From positions 1 to 62,670 of the forward strand of contig QCGL01000012.1 in assembly GCA_003279935.1 (NCBI GenBank): a stretch of 62,670 bases of DNA, read 5' to 3'. Position 1 is the stretch's first letter, and every line of letters begins with the position of its first letter. This DNA is from Prochlorococcus sp. AG-388-A04. GTDB taxonomy: Bacteria; Cyanobacteriota; Cyanobacteriia; PCC-6307; Cyanobiaceae. Positions 8,851-18,262 of this stretch are shown piece after piece. The notes under the pieces are model-generated. The model saw nothing but the letters and a program-made list of their open reading frames with translations. It did not search any database and had not been told where the DNA came from. The translations under genes and the position numbers were made by a program.

Positions 8851-10245
8851 GTGTGGAAAGAAATTAATTATAAAGAGGATTCTAGTGATCTTTTGATTCC
8901 GAATATTAACTACCAAATTAATCCAGCAGAAATTGAAAGTATAGAAAATAATTCTATTGCTGAAGAAATAGGCTTTGAATCAGGTGATTCAATTATTAGT
9001 ATTAATGGTAAGAAACCAAGAGACTTAATTGATTATCAGATCCTGATTAGTGAAGAAATTCTAGATATATCGATATTGGATAAAAACAAAAAGATTCACA
9101 ACATTAGTATTGAAAAAGATCAAGATGAGAATTTAGGAATTAATTTTAAAGATGCATTATTTGACTCAATCAAACAATGTAATAATAAGTGCCCTTTTTG
9201 CTTTATAGATCAACAACCAAATGGCAAAAGGAAAAGTCTTTACGTAAAAGATGATGACTATAGATTAAGTTTTCTATATGGTTCATATCTAACGCTAACA
9301 AATTTAAATAAAGATGACTGGAATAGAATATCTACTCAAAAGCTATCACCGCTTTTTATTTCAATACATGCCACTGACCCAAAGACCCGAGAACAATTAT
9401 TAAAAAATAAAAAAGCAAGTCAAATTCTTAATCAAATTGAATGGTTAGAACAAAATTCAATCCAAATACACGCGCAAATAGTTATATGTCCCGAAATAAA
9501 TGATGGTAAAACCTTAGAAAAATCTATTTACGATCTTGCGAAATTTCATAAAAAAAGTTTTAAAACAGTACTTTCAACAGCAATAGTTCCAGTAGGCCTA
9601 ACTAAGTTTAGGCCTGAAGACGATGGCCTAAAAGCGATAAGCAAAGAATATGCAAGAAAAATTATTCAACAAGTGGAAAAAATTCAAACCTCTCTCCAAA
9701 AAAATATTGGAACTCGCTTTTGTTGGCTTGCCGACGAATGGTACTTAATAGCAGGTCTCAAATTACCAAGCTATAAAACATATGAAAATATGCCCCAAGA
9801 ATCTAATGGAGTTGGTTCAATACGAAATTTCCTTAAAACATTGGAAACGAAAACAAAATCTCTTCCTGAAAAAGTAGATAAACAGAGAAAAGTCAGTTGG
9901 ATTGTTGGGAAATTAGTTTACGAAGCACTGCTTCCAACAGTGGAAAAACTTAATAGAATTAATGGCCTTAGAATTAATCTATATGGCTTGCCAAGTGTTT
10001 ACTGGGGACAAGATCAAGTTGTAACAGGGCTTTTAACTGGGGAAGATTTAATTACTGGGCTACAAAATAAGGATCTAGGAGAAAGTATATTTATACCATC
10101 AATAATGTTAAAGCTTAATAGTGATTTGTTTTTGGATGACAAAAATATAACTGAAGTTTCAAATAAACTGAAAACTAACATTCACGTTCTTGATGATCAG
10201 AATGATATTATTAGTAGTCTAATCGGTTCATCTAAAACAAAATAA
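8851..10245 (+). CDS. DUF512 / TIGR03279-type cyanobacterial FeS oxidoreductase with PDZ domain
   Basis: A 464-aa protein with an N-terminal PDZ-like domain (about 25-90). It is followed by a radical-SAM-like CX3CX2C cluster motif (C110, C114, C117, CNNKCPFC) and the DDDYRLSFLYGSYLTLTNL region characteristic of the DUF512 family, then a C-terminal DUF512 domain. The family is described as a putative FeS-containing oxidoreductase widespread in cyanobacteria, with no settled function. Start is GTG. It heads a co-directional run with the TolC-like protein 10 bp downstream. Confidence 0.85.
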   Translation: MWKEINYKEDSSDLLIPNINYQINPAEIESIENNSIAEEIGFESGDSIISINGKKPRDLIDYQILISEEILDISILDKNKKIHNISIEKDQDENLGINFKDALFDSIKQCNNKCPFCFIDQQPNGKRKSLYVKDDDYRLSFLYGSYLTLTNLNKDDWNRISTQKLSPLFISIHATDPKTREQLLKNKKASQILNQIEWLEQNSIQIHAQIVICPEINDGKTLEKSIYDLAKFHKKSFKTVLSTAIVPVGLTKFRPEDDGLKAISKEYARKIIQQVEKIQTSLQKNIGTRFCWLADEWYLIAGLKLPSYKTYENMPQESNGVGSIRNFLKTLETKTKSLPEKVDKQRKVSWIVGKLVYEALLPTVEKLNRINGLRINLYGLPSVYWGQDQVVTGLLTGEDLITGLQNKDLGESIFIPSIMLKLNSDLFLDDKNITEVSNKLKTNIHVLDDQNDIISSLIGSSKTK

Positions 10246-10255
10246 ATACTTAATT

Positions 10256-11686
10256 ATGCTTAGAAAATTTATACATCCAATTTTAGTTTTGCCTTTTTGT
10301 TTGTATATTAATTCTCAAGAAGCACTATTTAGTAAGACCAACAATAAAATTGAAGAAATCCTTCAAGAAAACGAAAAACAAATATTCCTTAATTATTCAC
10401 AAATAGATAATATTACTCTAAAGAATAATCAAGAACTTAAAGCATTAGAAAGTTTAGTCAATTCAACTATGTTTACTCTTTCGAGCAAAATCGCTAAAAG
10501 ATATCCCACATTAGATTTGCAAGCCAGTGGATTACCTAAATATGTTTCTGGCAAAAATTATAATAGTAGCTCATCGACTACAAAAACCTCGCAATTTTCA
10601 GCGAATCCATCCCTTAATATTAAATTAGACTTAATAGATCCTCTAAGGGGATCTGAAATTAAAATAGCTAGAAATAATTATGCCATAGCTAAAAATAATT
10701 ATGAGATTAAAAAGAAAGATCTCATAAAAGAAGCAAAATCTAGATACCACAAACTACAAAAGTCTTATCAGGATATTAGAAACAAAACATTATCTCTTGA
10801 TTTGTCAATTACTAGTTTAAAAGATGCTCAGTCAAAATTTGATGCAGGGATAGGAACAAAATTTGAGATTCTTGAAGCTGAAGCACAATTATCTAGAGAT
10901 AGGCAATCATTAAATGAGAAAAAAATTCTGAATAAGATTAATAAAATTGCACTAAAAGAAATCTTAAATATAAATAAGGACTTCGAGATTAATCAAAATC
11001 AAAAATTAATAGGTTTCTGGAACCATAAATTAAACAAAAATATTACTGAGGGTTTAGTAAATAGCCTTTCCCTCAAAAATATCAATCTAAAAAAATCAAT
11101 CAAAGAAAATCAAGCTAAGAATTATTTGAATGTTTACAAGCCAAATGTTTACATAAGTAATACTTTTACTAGTTCGTTTTCTAAGGGTTCTTCTTTATTA
11201 GAAACAATAGACCCTGAAAAATCTGGATCGTCATATACAAATACTGTCAGCTTAAATTTTGGTTGGAATATATTTGACGGCGGGCAAAATAAAAATTTAT
11301 ATAAATCAAGCAAAGCTGATGCAAAATCAGAAGATTACTCCTACAAAAATCTTGAAAATGTTTTAAAGACAAATATTAGTAAAGCCTATTTGAATTTAAA
11401 ATTAAATGAAGAAAAAATTCTTTCATCTTTAAAAGAAATCTCTTCCACAGAAGAATCCTTAAGATTAGCAAGATTAAGATATGAGGTAGGAATATCTACA
11501 CTTAAAGATGTTCTTGTGAGACAAAAAGAGTTAAGTAATGCTAATTCACAAAAAATTAATTCAATTTATAATTACAATTTAAATTTAGATGAATTAGTAA
11601 GATTGACTTTTCTTAAAATAAGTAATATTTGTAACGAGGAAGAAAATCTTATCAAAAATGATATTCAATCTATTTGCAATATTTGA
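10256..11686 (+). CDS. TolC-family outer-membrane efflux protein
   Basis: Forms trimeric outer-membrane channels for efflux or type I secretion. The 476-aa protein has an N-terminal signal segment (about 1-20) and two internally homologous halves rich in long amphipathic helices. These include KFDAGIGTKFEILEAEAQLS near residue 195 and the matching RYEVGISTLKDVLVRQKEL near 405, the hallmark duplicated motif of TolC/OMF proteins. No membrane-fusion protein or inner-membrane pump is adjacent, so its partner is elsewhere. The stop overlaps the region just upstream of the next gene. Confidence 0.88.
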   Translation: MLRKFIHPILVLPFCLYINSQEALFSKTNNKIEEILQENEKQIFLNYSQIDNITLKNNQELKALESLVNSTMFTLSSKIAKRYPTLDLQASGLPKYVSGKNYNSSSSTTKTSQFSANPSLNIKLDLIDPLRGSEIKIARNNYAIAKNNYEIKKKDLIKEAKSRYHKLQKSYQDIRNKTLSLDLSITSLKDAQSKFDAGIGTKFEILEAEAQLSRDRQSLNEKKILNKINKIALKEILNINKDFEINQNQKLIGFWNHKLNKNITEGLVNSLSLKNINLKKSIKENQAKNYLNVYKPNVYISNTFTSSFSKGSSLLETIDPEKSGSSYTNTVSLNFGWNIFDGGQNKNLYKSSKADAKSEDYSYKNLENVLKTNISKAYLNLKLNEEKILSSLKEISSTEESLRLARLRYEVGISTLKDVLVRQKELSNANSQKINSIYNYNLNLDELVRLTFLKISNICNEEENLIKNDIQSICNI

Positions 11687-11688
11687 AT

Positions 11689-12486
11689 ATGAATAAAAAT
11701 AATTTAACCAGACAACAGTTTAAAGATTTAGATTCTTTATTTGAATTGGTTAGTGATCGACAATTAAAAGATTTTGGAAACATCAGTGCCAGCAACAAGT
11801 CAGACGGTTCGTTAATTACAAGTTGTGATTTATGGAGCGATAAAACGATAGTAGAGGCTCTATCCAAAATTGCTCCAAATGAAGGGGTTCTAAGTGAAGA
11901 GGGCGGAAAGTTAGTTCCTAATACAAATGCTTATTGGATAGTAGATCCTCTTGATGGGACCACAAATTTTGCTGCAGGAATTCCATATTGGTCTATTTCG
12001 GTAGCAAGATTTGTAGATGGTACCCCTCAATCTTCTTTTTTAATCATTCCAACATTAAAGAAAAAATTTGTAGCAATCAAAGGAGAAGGTGTTTGGCTTA
12101 ATAACAAGAAAATTGAGGTTAATAATAATCAACAAAGTGAATGCGTTTCTTTATGTAGTAGATCTATTAAAATTTTACAAAAAAATCCTAATTCAATATT
12201 TCCCGGGAAAATAAGACTTCTTGGTGTATCCAGTTTAAATTTAACAAGCGTTGCAATGGGACAAACTTTTGGAGCAATAGAATCAACTCCTAAAATATGG
12301 GACATTGCAGCAGCATGGCTATTACTGGAGGAGCTAAATTGTTCAATTGAATGGTTAGACATAAACCCTATGCATTTAACTACAGAACAAGATTTACAAG
12401 ATACTAATTTTCCCTTAATTGCCTCAAGGACAAAAGAAAAAATGAAAGTCTTAAGACCATGGGGTAATTTATTATTGGAAAATTAG
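11689..12486 (+). CDS. Inositol monophosphatase family protein (possible histidinol-phosphatase)
   Basis: Mg2+-dependent phosphatase of the FIG superfamily, 265 aa from the ATG at 11689. A TTG at 11674 would overlap the TolC-like gene and adds nothing conserved. Metal-binding motifs are clear: SEEGG at 69-73, WIVDPLDGTTNF at 83-94, and the C-terminal WDIAAAWLLLEE near 205. Members act on inositol phosphate, histidinol phosphate (HisN) or related sugars; cyanobacterial copies are often labelled histidinol-phosphatase. Substrate is not decidable from sequence. Confidence 0.85.
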   Translation: MNKNNLTRQQFKDLDSLFELVSDRQLKDFGNISASNKSDGSLITSCDLWSDKTIVEALSKIAPNEGVLSEEGGKLVPNTNAYWIVDPLDGTTNFAAGIPYWSISVARFVDGTPQSSFLIIPTLKKKFVAIKGEGVWLNNKKIEVNNNQQSECVSLCSRSIKILQKNPNSIFPGKIRLLGVSSLNLTSVAMGQTFGAIESTPKIWDIAAAWLLLEELNCSIEWLDINPMHLTTEQDLQDTNFPLIASRTKEKMKVLRPWGNLLLEN

Positions 12487-12574
12487 TTGCATCATAAATA
12501 TATAAAAGACTTGAAAACTATCCTTATTGGATACAATAAATAAGATTTGGGATAAGTATTTGAAGAGAATTAAT

Positions 12575-13486
12575 ATGCAGCGCAGTACAACATGGATTAT
12601 TAAAAGTTTATGGGGAGCTTGCGAAAGATGGAGTAAATCGGATTGTATTGATTTAAGCGCTGCTTTTGCTTATTACACTCTTCAGTCATTCTTTCCAATA
12701 CTGCTTATATCTCTTTCAATAGCTTCTTGGTTTCTGGGTAAACAAGATGGTTTAGATCAACAAATAATATCTATTGCCGCTCAAATTTTACCTCCATCGG
12801 TTGTTGAATTAGTTGAAACAACATTATTTAAATTAATTGACCAAGGCTTTGGAGCAGGTATTTTAGGAGCTATGTTTTTACTGTTTACTGCTGGCAACGC
12901 CTACTTATCACTTCAAAGAGGTTCGGATAGGCTTTGGGAAGACGAGCTGCCTTCAAGAAGAATAAACTCTGCCTGGCAAGAGCAAGCATCAAGATTTCTT
13001 AGGAACAGAATTGAAGCTTTCTTAGTAGTATTTTTTATAGGGTTTTTAATGGTATTAGATCAAATCAGTGCAAATCTCAGAATGATTCCAACTAATGTTC
13101 TAGAAAAAATATCAAATTCTAGTAATTTTATTTCTGAATTTATTTTAAAGTTACCACTCTTGCAAGTTGGTCAATTTGCTTTGCCACTGGTGGGATTTTC
13201 ATTAATGGCTTTATTACTTCAAGCACTATTGCCGAGTAGAAAAGTTCCTTTAAAACCACTAATCCCTGGTTCAATTCTGATTGGAATTGGGCTCACTACT
13301 CTTAATCTAGCAGTTAGTAAAAGTATTCTTTCCCTTGGGACAAGGTTTCAAGCATATGGCTTTATTGGAGGTTTTTTAGTATTAACTTTATGGGTTTGGC
13401 TATTAGGCGTTATTTTATATTTTGGACAATGTTGGAGTGTGGTTATAGCTAGTATGTCTTTAACGGGTAGGAGAAGAAAAAATTAA
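12575..13486 (+). CDS. YihY/virulence-factor BrkB family membrane protein
   Basis: About 303 aa from the ATG at 12575; a TTG at 12527 would add 16 residues. It has about six transmembrane helices and the family motif DLSAAFAYYTLQSFFP near residue 26, followed by LFTAGNAYLSLQRGSDRLW and the C-terminal GFIGGFLVLTLWVWLLG. The family was once mis-called RNase BN; function is unknown. It follows the phosphatase gene by under 100 bp and may be cotranscribed. Confidence 0.85.
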   Translation: MQRSTTWIIKSLWGACERWSKSDCIDLSAAFAYYTLQSFFPILLISLSIASWFLGKQDGLDQQIISIAAQILPPSVVELVETTLFKLIDQGFGAGILGAMFLLFTAGNAYLSLQRGSDRLWEDELPSRRINSAWQEQASRFLRNRIEAFLVVFFIGFLMVLDQISANLRMIPTNVLEKISNSSNFISEFILKLPLLQVGQFALPLVGFSLMALLLQALLPSRKVPLKPLIPGSILIGIGLTTLNLAVSKSILSLGTRFQAYGFIGGFLVLTLWVWLLGVILYFGQCWSVVIASMSLTGRRRKN

Positions 13487-13517
13487 TATAAAAGAATCAT
13501 ATGTTGCCTTTTTTAAA

Positions 13518-13844
13518 ATGAACAAAAATTTAGTAACCTATTCTATAATTTTTTTAATCTTAATTTCCCTTTTTGGATTTAACTTTTTTCTAAGTCTTAT
13601 AGGAAACCTTTTATTACTTATATTTTTAATTCCTCTTTTAATACTTTCTGTTTTATTGATAAGTTTTAATTCCTTAAAATCAAAAGTAAATACTTGTAAT
13701 CAATGTGGGACTATAACTTTAGGAATTAATAATACCTGCATGAATTGTGGCGCTGATTTAGAAAATACAAATTTAAAAGACTTGGAAAGTTTAAAAAAAC
13801 CCAGTGAAACTACAATTGAAGTAAAAGCAGAAGAAATCAAATGA
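13518..13844 (+). CDS. Small membrane protein with C-terminal zinc ribbon
   Basis: A 108-aa protein with a strongly hydrophobic N-terminal 50 residues (two close transmembrane helices) and then a CNQC...CMNC double CxxC zinc ribbon at about residues 56-76, with a short charged tail. The topology suggests a membrane-anchored ribbon on the cytoplasmic face. I do not recognise a named family. It follows the BrkB-type gene by about 30 bp on the same strand. Confidence 0.6.
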   Translation: MNKNLVTYSIIFLILISLFGFNFFLSLIGNLLLLIFLIPLLILSVLLISFNSLKSKVNTCNQCGTITLGINNTCMNCGADLENTNLKDLESLKKPSETTIEVKAEEIK

Positions 13845-13873
13845 TTGTCCTTTCAATACTTCTTACAAAAAAT

Positions 13874-14020
13874 TTAACCAATGCCAATTTGTCTTAAAAT
13901 ACTTTGTCCTGTAATCAATTCTGTACCTAAACCTATCAATATTCCCATCATTGCCATTCTGCCATTCCAAGTTTCTGCAAAGTTGACAAACCCAAATCTT
14001 GGTTGATTATCCTCATTCAT
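13874..14020 (-). CDS. High-light-inducible protein (Hli/Scp), 48 aa
   Basis: A 48-aa single-helix chlorophyll-binding protein. The LHC motif ETWNGRMAMMG occupies residues 16-26 and continues into a membrane helix (ILIGLGTELITG); the preceding PRFGFVNFAE is typical of Hli proteins. Hlips bind chlorophyll and carotenoid and protect photosystem assembly under high light. The stop is 30 bp from the convergent zinc-ribbon gene stop. It was found by reading the minus strand directly, as it is too short for length filters. Confidence 0.9.
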   Translation of the reverse strand: MNEDNQPRFGFVNFAETWNGRMAMMGILIGLGTELITGQSILRQIGIG

Positions 14021-14089
14021 AATGATTGATTAGAAAGTAGTTTTATTTTAGCGTTTGAAGGTTAAATTTATGAAAAGAAAATGCATGAT

Positions 14090-14473
14090 TTATCTAACAT
14101 GTCTTATTCCATCAACTGGCTTATACTCGTCTCCAGTTAATTCTTCATATATTATCGCAGGCAGACCTGTCTCAAACATAGTCTGTAGAGCTTCTTTGAG
14201 CATTGGGTTCCAACCTCCAGTACTTACTTTTCCATGTCTTACAGTCCAATCCCAGGTTCCTTGTAGATCTCTTGGGAGTCTCCCCTCTCTATCTCTTCTG
14301 GCAACTAAATCCAGAGATTCTACTATTCCAACTATGACTGGATTTTTTCCATAAGAAGGAGTTAGACTCAATTCAAGTCTGACAGGTTCTTCTTTAACCA
14401 TTTTAAGACGGAACCTAGGGGGCAACTTGAGTGATCTAATAACTCCGGAGACAATCTTTGTTCTTAATTCCAA
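14090..14473 (-). CDS. Conserved cyanobacterial protein of unknown function
   Basis: A 127-aa soluble protein from a TTG start. It is basic at the N-terminus (RSLKLPPRFRLKMVKEEP), with RDREGRLPRDLQGTWDWTV in the middle and an EELTGDEYKPVDGIRH C-terminus. The high proportion of Trp, Gly and Pro at fixed-looking positions suggests a conserved fold, but I cannot name the family. It is followed on the same strand by hli and preceded by the DUF2973-like gene with 30 bp between, so an operon with these is likely. Confidence 0.7.
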   Translation of the reverse strand: MELRTKIVSGVIRSLKLPPRFRLKMVKEEPVRLELSLTPSYGKNPVIVGIVESLDLVARRDREGRLPRDLQGTWDWTVRHGKVSTGGWNPMLKEALQTMFETGLPAIIYEELTGDEYKPVDGIRHVR

Positions 14474-14503
14474 ATTTTTAACCTTATAAATTTACTAAAT
14501 TAA

Positions 14504-14767
14504 TTAATCAGTTGTAGTTCCCTTTTCTTCCAGAGTCGAATCTGTATCATTAGAAAACCTCACTGTAAGTAATTCTTCTTGAGTTATATTTCCAGATTTA
14601 TCAAGAAGTTCAGGATGGATAGTATATTTCTTTTGTTTAATATTTGTTTTGTAAGATCGATTTTGTTGTTTATCAAGTGCACCCCAACCATTTGACATTA
14701 CTTTAAAAGCCTTCCAAACAAGATAGGTTAGAGCAGCTGAATAAATTATTGGAAATAAAAAAGACAT
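14504..14767 (-). CDS. DUF2973-like small membrane-anchored protein
   Basis: An 87-aa protein with one N-terminal membrane helix (about 3-20) and a soluble tail containing HPELLDKSGNITQEELLTVRF at about residues 51-71. That pattern, a helix followed by HPE(L/I)LD...G...EELL, is what I associate with the cyanobacterial DUF2973 family. Function is unknown. It heads a short minus-strand group with the unknown gene at 14090 and hli, and is divergent from htrA. Confidence 0.65.
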   Translation of the reverse strand: MSFLFPIIYSAALTYLVWKAFKVMSNGWGALDKQQNRSYKTNIKQKKYTIHPELLDKSGNITQEELLTVRFSNDTDSTLEEKGTTTD

Positions 14768-14915
14768 TCAGTTTATTAATCAATTATTACTTAAGTTCTA
14801 TAATAGCCCTAAAAAAATAAATTTAGCTAATTTAAAGAAAGATATTCTTCTATTTTCTAAATAATTTGAGCGATTTATGTGATTATCATTAACATAAATA
14901 ATAAACTGTAGACGA

Positions 14916-16064
14916 ATGTTTTCAAGGACAATCACGAAAAGAAAATTTATAAAATACTCTTTTAAAAAACTATTCTTCCTTTCATGCTTAACACTTGGTC
15001 TAATTAACAAATCAAATGTAATATCTCAGCCCTTAGTAAATCAAAATCTAAATGAAGAATCTAAAATTTCAAATATATCTTTCATAACTAAAGCAGTAAA
15101 GAAAACAGGGGATTCGGTAGTAACTATTGACACTCAACGATTTGTTAAAAATAGACAATTTTCTAGAGATTCAAGAATATTCTTAGATCCATATTTTGAA
15201 AGATTCTTCGGTTTACAATTACCTCCTGAAAATCAACCACGGATAGAACAGAGTCAAGGAAGCGGATTTATATTCGGAGATGGTCTTGTAATGACAAATG
15301 CACATGTTGTGAATGGATCAGAAAAGTTAATAGTTGGCTTATCAAATGGAACAAAATATAAAGGGAAGTTAATAGGACAAGATTTACTTACTGATTTAGC
15401 TGTTATCAAGCTTGAAGGGAAAGGACCTTGGCCAAAAGCAAAGTTAGGAGATTCAACAAAAATTGAAGTTGGTGATTGGGCAATAGCTGTTGGCAATCCT
15501 TTTGGACTTGAAAATACAGTAACCCTGGGAATAATTAGTAACTTAAATAGAAATGTCTCACAATTAGGAATATATGATAAAAAGTTTGAGTTAATTCAGA
15601 CAGATGCAGCCATAAACCCTGGCAATTCTGGAGGGCCATTATTAAACAGTAAGGGAGAAGTGATTGGAATTAATACTCTTATTAGATCAGGCCCTGGGGC
15701 AGGCTTAAGTTTTGCAATCCCAATAAATAAAGCTAAAAATATCGCTGCGCAACTAATAAAAAATGGAAAAGTAATACATCCCATGATTGGAATCAACTTA
15801 ATAGACGAAAATTTTTTTGAGACGAATAAAAATATTGTCAAAGTAGGATACGTTGTCCCAAATAGCCCTGCTGCAAAAAGCGGAATCTTAATTAATGACA
15901 TAATCCTAAAAGTGGGTAAAACAAATATTAATAATTCTTCAGATATTATCAATGAAATAAGTAACAACGGGATTAATAAATTTATAAATATAACCTTAAA
16001 AAGAAAAAATAAAATTATTAAATTAAAAGTTAAACCGATTGATATTACTAACTTAACAAAGTAA
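14916..16064 (+). CDS. HtrA/DegP-family serine endopeptidase
   Basis: Periplasm- or thylakoid-facing quality-control protease, 382 aa. A basic N-terminus and hydrophobic segment (about 18-33) act as signal or anchor. The trypsin-like domain has catalytic H130 (TNAHVV), D160 (LTDLAVI) and S238 (GNSGGPL). One C-terminal PDZ domain spans about 290-375. The single PDZ fits the cyanobacterial HhoA/HhoB/HtrA group; which of the three it corresponds to cannot be decided. It is divergent from the DUF2973-like gene. Confidence 0.93.
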   Translation: MFSRTITKRKFIKYSFKKLFFLSCLTLGLINKSNVISQPLVNQNLNEESKISNISFITKAVKKTGDSVVTIDTQRFVKNRQFSRDSRIFLDPYFERFFGLQLPPENQPRIEQSQGSGFIFGDGLVMTNAHVVNGSEKLIVGLSNGTKYKGKLIGQDLLTDLAVIKLEGKGPWPKAKLGDSTKIEVGDWAIAVGNPFGLENTVTLGIISNLNRNVSQLGIYDKKFELIQTDAAINPGNSGGPLLNSKGEVIGINTLIRSGPGAGLSFAIPINKAKNIAAQLIKNGKVIHPMIGINLIDENFFETNKNIVKVGYVVPNSPAAKSGILINDIILKVGKTNINNSSDIINEISNNGINKFINITLKRKNKIIKLKVKPIDITNLTK

Positions 16065-16074
16065 AAATTTTTTT

Positions 16075-16218
16075 TTAACTTTCATCATCTCTAAGTATTT
16101 CTACACATTGAGAGATACAAATACCATCAGAAATATCACAACTAGAAATACACTCAAAATAACTTTCTACTGGATCAGAAGTAAAATAATTACTTTCGTT
16201 TAAATCATACTTTTTCAT
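16075..16218 (-). CDS. Four-cysteine miniprotein (47 aa), conserved-looking
   Basis: A 47-aa acidic protein read on the minus strand between htrA and the ABC-F gene. Its C-terminal half carries C-x3-C at residues 23 and 27 and C-x3-C at 34 and 38 (CISSC...CISQC), then VEILRDDE. The two CxxxC pairs on predicted helices would suit a helical-hairpin fold stabilised by disulfides (CHCH/twin-Cx3C-like) or a metal site. No signal peptide is visible. I recall similar picocyanobacterial miniproteins but no function. Convergent with htrA, 10 bp between stops. Confidence 0.6.
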   Translation of the reverse strand: MKKYDLNESNYFTSDPVESYFECISSCDISDGICISQCVEILRDDES

Positions 16219-16384
16219 AAGTATTCTTAAAAAAACAAATTCGTAATTATTACATTAATCAAAGTTATGAAGTCTGTAAAGATAAATAAGTGATCTTGCC
16301 TAGAGGATTGTAAAGTTTTCTAAAAACTATTACTCCAAACTAAAAAAACAAGAATGAAATCTTTAAAAAGATAAATAAAAATAG

Positions 16385-18007
16385 TTATTTTATTCTCCTT
16401 TTCTTCTCTAAAAAATATTCATAATTACCATTAAAAGATAATAATTTAGAGTCTTTAATTTCAATAATTCTATTTGCAACTTTAGAAATAAAATATCTAT
16501 CATGCGAAATAATAAATACTGTTCCTTTATAATTATTTATTGCAAGTTCCAAATTCTCTTTCGATTGTAGATCTAAATGGTTTGTAGGTTCATCAAGAAG
16601 TAAAAAATTGCTTGGGTTCATTATCATCAAAGCCAATGCTAATCTAGCTTTTTCGCCACCACTAAGTTGCTGAACATGTTTAAAAACAGCATCATTATAA
16701 AAGCCAAAACTTCCTAAGAATGTCCTTACTCTTTGTTGAGACCAATCTGGTGCTTTTGAATATATTAAATCAATAACCTGTTTTTCAACGGCAAGTGCTG
16801 CAGCCTGATTTTGCTCATAATAACTTGTAATTATATTATGTTTACCTAAATTAACTTCTCCAATTTCAGGCTCTATTTTTTTCATAATCAACTTCAACAA
16901 AGTAGATTTCCCACATCCATTAGGACCTAAAATTGCTATTTTTTCTCCCGCAGAAACCTTTAAATTGACATCAAACAATAGTATTTTTTCTTCAAAACTA
17001 TGAGATAAATTCTTAATTTGAAGAACTAATTTACCAGAACGAGGACACTCAGGAAAATTAAAAGAAGGACTTTTTAGTCTTGAAATAGGTGCATCAATTT
17101 TTACAATCTTTTTTAATTGCTTCTCCCTACTTTTAGCCTGAGTACTCCTTGTCGCACTAGCCCGAAATCTTTCAATGTACTTTTTTTGTGTTTCGATCTC
17201 TTTTTGCTGCAACTCGAAAGCTTTACTTTGAGTTGCTTCATTTAAAGACTTTTGTTCAATAAAAAAAGAATAATTTCCATTATATGTTTCAGAAATTCCT
17301 CTTTCTATAAAAACAATCTTTTTACATAATTTATCTAAAAAATATCGATCATGACTAATTAATATGATTGATATTTTTAGAGATATTAAATATTCCTCTA
17401 GCCAAAAAATTGTTTCCAAATCTAAATGATTAGTTGGCTCATCGAGTAAAAGTAAATCAGGTTTTTGCAAAATAATTTTTCCAAGAGCAACTTTCATTTG
17501 CCAACCCCCAGAAAAATTACCTACCAATTTGTCTGCATCATCCTGAGAAAAACCTAGTTTTGGAAGTATCTTCTCTACTTCTGCCTGCATTTGGTAGCCA
17601 CCTAAAACTTCAAACTTTTCTTGAAATTTGGCTAGTTGATTTACAAGATCATCAAGTTTTTCAGAGTCTTTGCTAGTTTCTAAAAATTTCATTTCATTTT
17701 CAATCTCTAGAAGTTTATTTGAAACTAATTGAATATCTTTGAAAGAACTTTCTAATTCTTCTCTGACTGTTCGATTTAAATTACAATCCAATTCCTGTTT
17801 TAAGTGGGAAATTTTGGGACTTCCTTCTTTAAGAACCAATCCACTTGTTTGATCCTCCTCACCAATTAAGATTTTAAACTGGGTCGATTTACCTGCTCCA
17901 TTAGACCCAACTAAGCCTATCTTTTCTCCCTTTCTAATTTCCCAATTAATATTTTTTAGAACAACATCAGTAGAGTAAATTTTGCTTACATTATCAAATC
18001 TAATCAC
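16385..18007 (-). CDS. ABC-F family ATPase (Uup/EttA/YheS-like)
   Basis: A 540-aa soluble protein with two ABC ATPase domains and no membrane segments. First Walker A is GSNGAGKS at 34-41 with signature FSGGWQMKVAL near 165; the second is [11 protein letters not shown] near 354 with LSGGEKARLALA near 440. A charged linker between the domains (about 245-310) corresponds to the P-site tRNA interaction motif. ABC-F proteins act on the ribosome or, for Uup, in branch migration or transposition control. Start GTG. Precise subfamily is not assigned. Confidence 0.9.
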   Translation of the reverse strand: MIRFDNVSKIYSTDVVLKNINWEIRKGEKIGLVGSNGAGKSTQFKILIGEEDQTSGLVLKEGSPKISHLKQELDCNLNRTVREELESSFKDIQLVSNKLLEIENEMKFLETSKDSEKLDDLVNQLAKFQEKFEVLGGYQMQAEVEKILPKLGFSQDDADKLVGNFSGGWQMKVALGKIILQKPDLLLLDEPTNHLDLETIFWLEEYLISLKISIILISHDRYFLDKLCKKIVFIERGISETYNGNYSFFIEQKSLNEATQSKAFELQQKEIETQKKYIERFRASATRSTQAKSREKQLKKIVKIDAPISRLKSPSFNFPECPRSGKLVLQIKNLSHSFEEKILLFDVNLKVSAGEKIAILGPNGCGKSTLLKLIMKKIEPEIGEVNLGKHNIITSYYEQNQAAALAVEKQVIDLIYSKAPDWSQQRVRTFLGSFGFYNDAVFKHVQQLSGGEKARLALALMIMNPSNFLLLDEPTNHLDLQSKENLELAINNYKGTVFIISHDRYFISKVANRIIEIKDSKLLSFNGNYEYFLEKKRRIK

Positions 18008-18079
18008 TTTAAAAATAATTGAATTTACAAACTTAGAGACTTTTTACCAAAAAAAATTTTTGTGGAATAAAATTGTTAT

Positions 18080-18262
18080 ATGAAAAGAATAGAACAAATC
18101 GCAGTAATTTTCATAGCAGCAGCATTGGCAATTCCAAGTTATTGGTTTTTTTGGACATTGGCTGGTGGTGGTGGTTACAACAGAAGAATTACACCAGCAT
18201 TAAAAGAAGGAACTACGCAAAATCTTTTGCTAAAGACCTCCTCTAGCCTTAATCAGCCATAA
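18080..18262 (+). CDS. Small single-span membrane protein (60 aa)
   Basis: A 60-aa protein with one membrane helix at about residues 6-29 (IAVIFIAAALAIPSYWFFW) followed by a glycine run (GGGG) and a basic stretch YNRRITPALKEG. The last 15 residues are coded by DNA that also encodes the end of the convergent Nif11-like gene (33-bp overlap), so the conserved part is probably the first 45 residues. It is divergent from the ABC-F gene. No named family recognised. Confidence 0.5.
   Translation: MKRIEQIAVIFIAAALAIPSYWFFWTLAGGGGYNRRITPALKEGTTQNLLLKTSSSLNQP

Noticed and set aside
9596..9618. AGGCCTAA...TTAGGCCT hairpin
   Set aside because: It lies inside the DUF512 coding region, with no sign of a regulatory role.
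14798..15010. Minus-strand open frame over the htrA start
   Set aside because: It overlaps the signal/anchor of HtrA and has no recognisable features; the region between is a divergent promoter.
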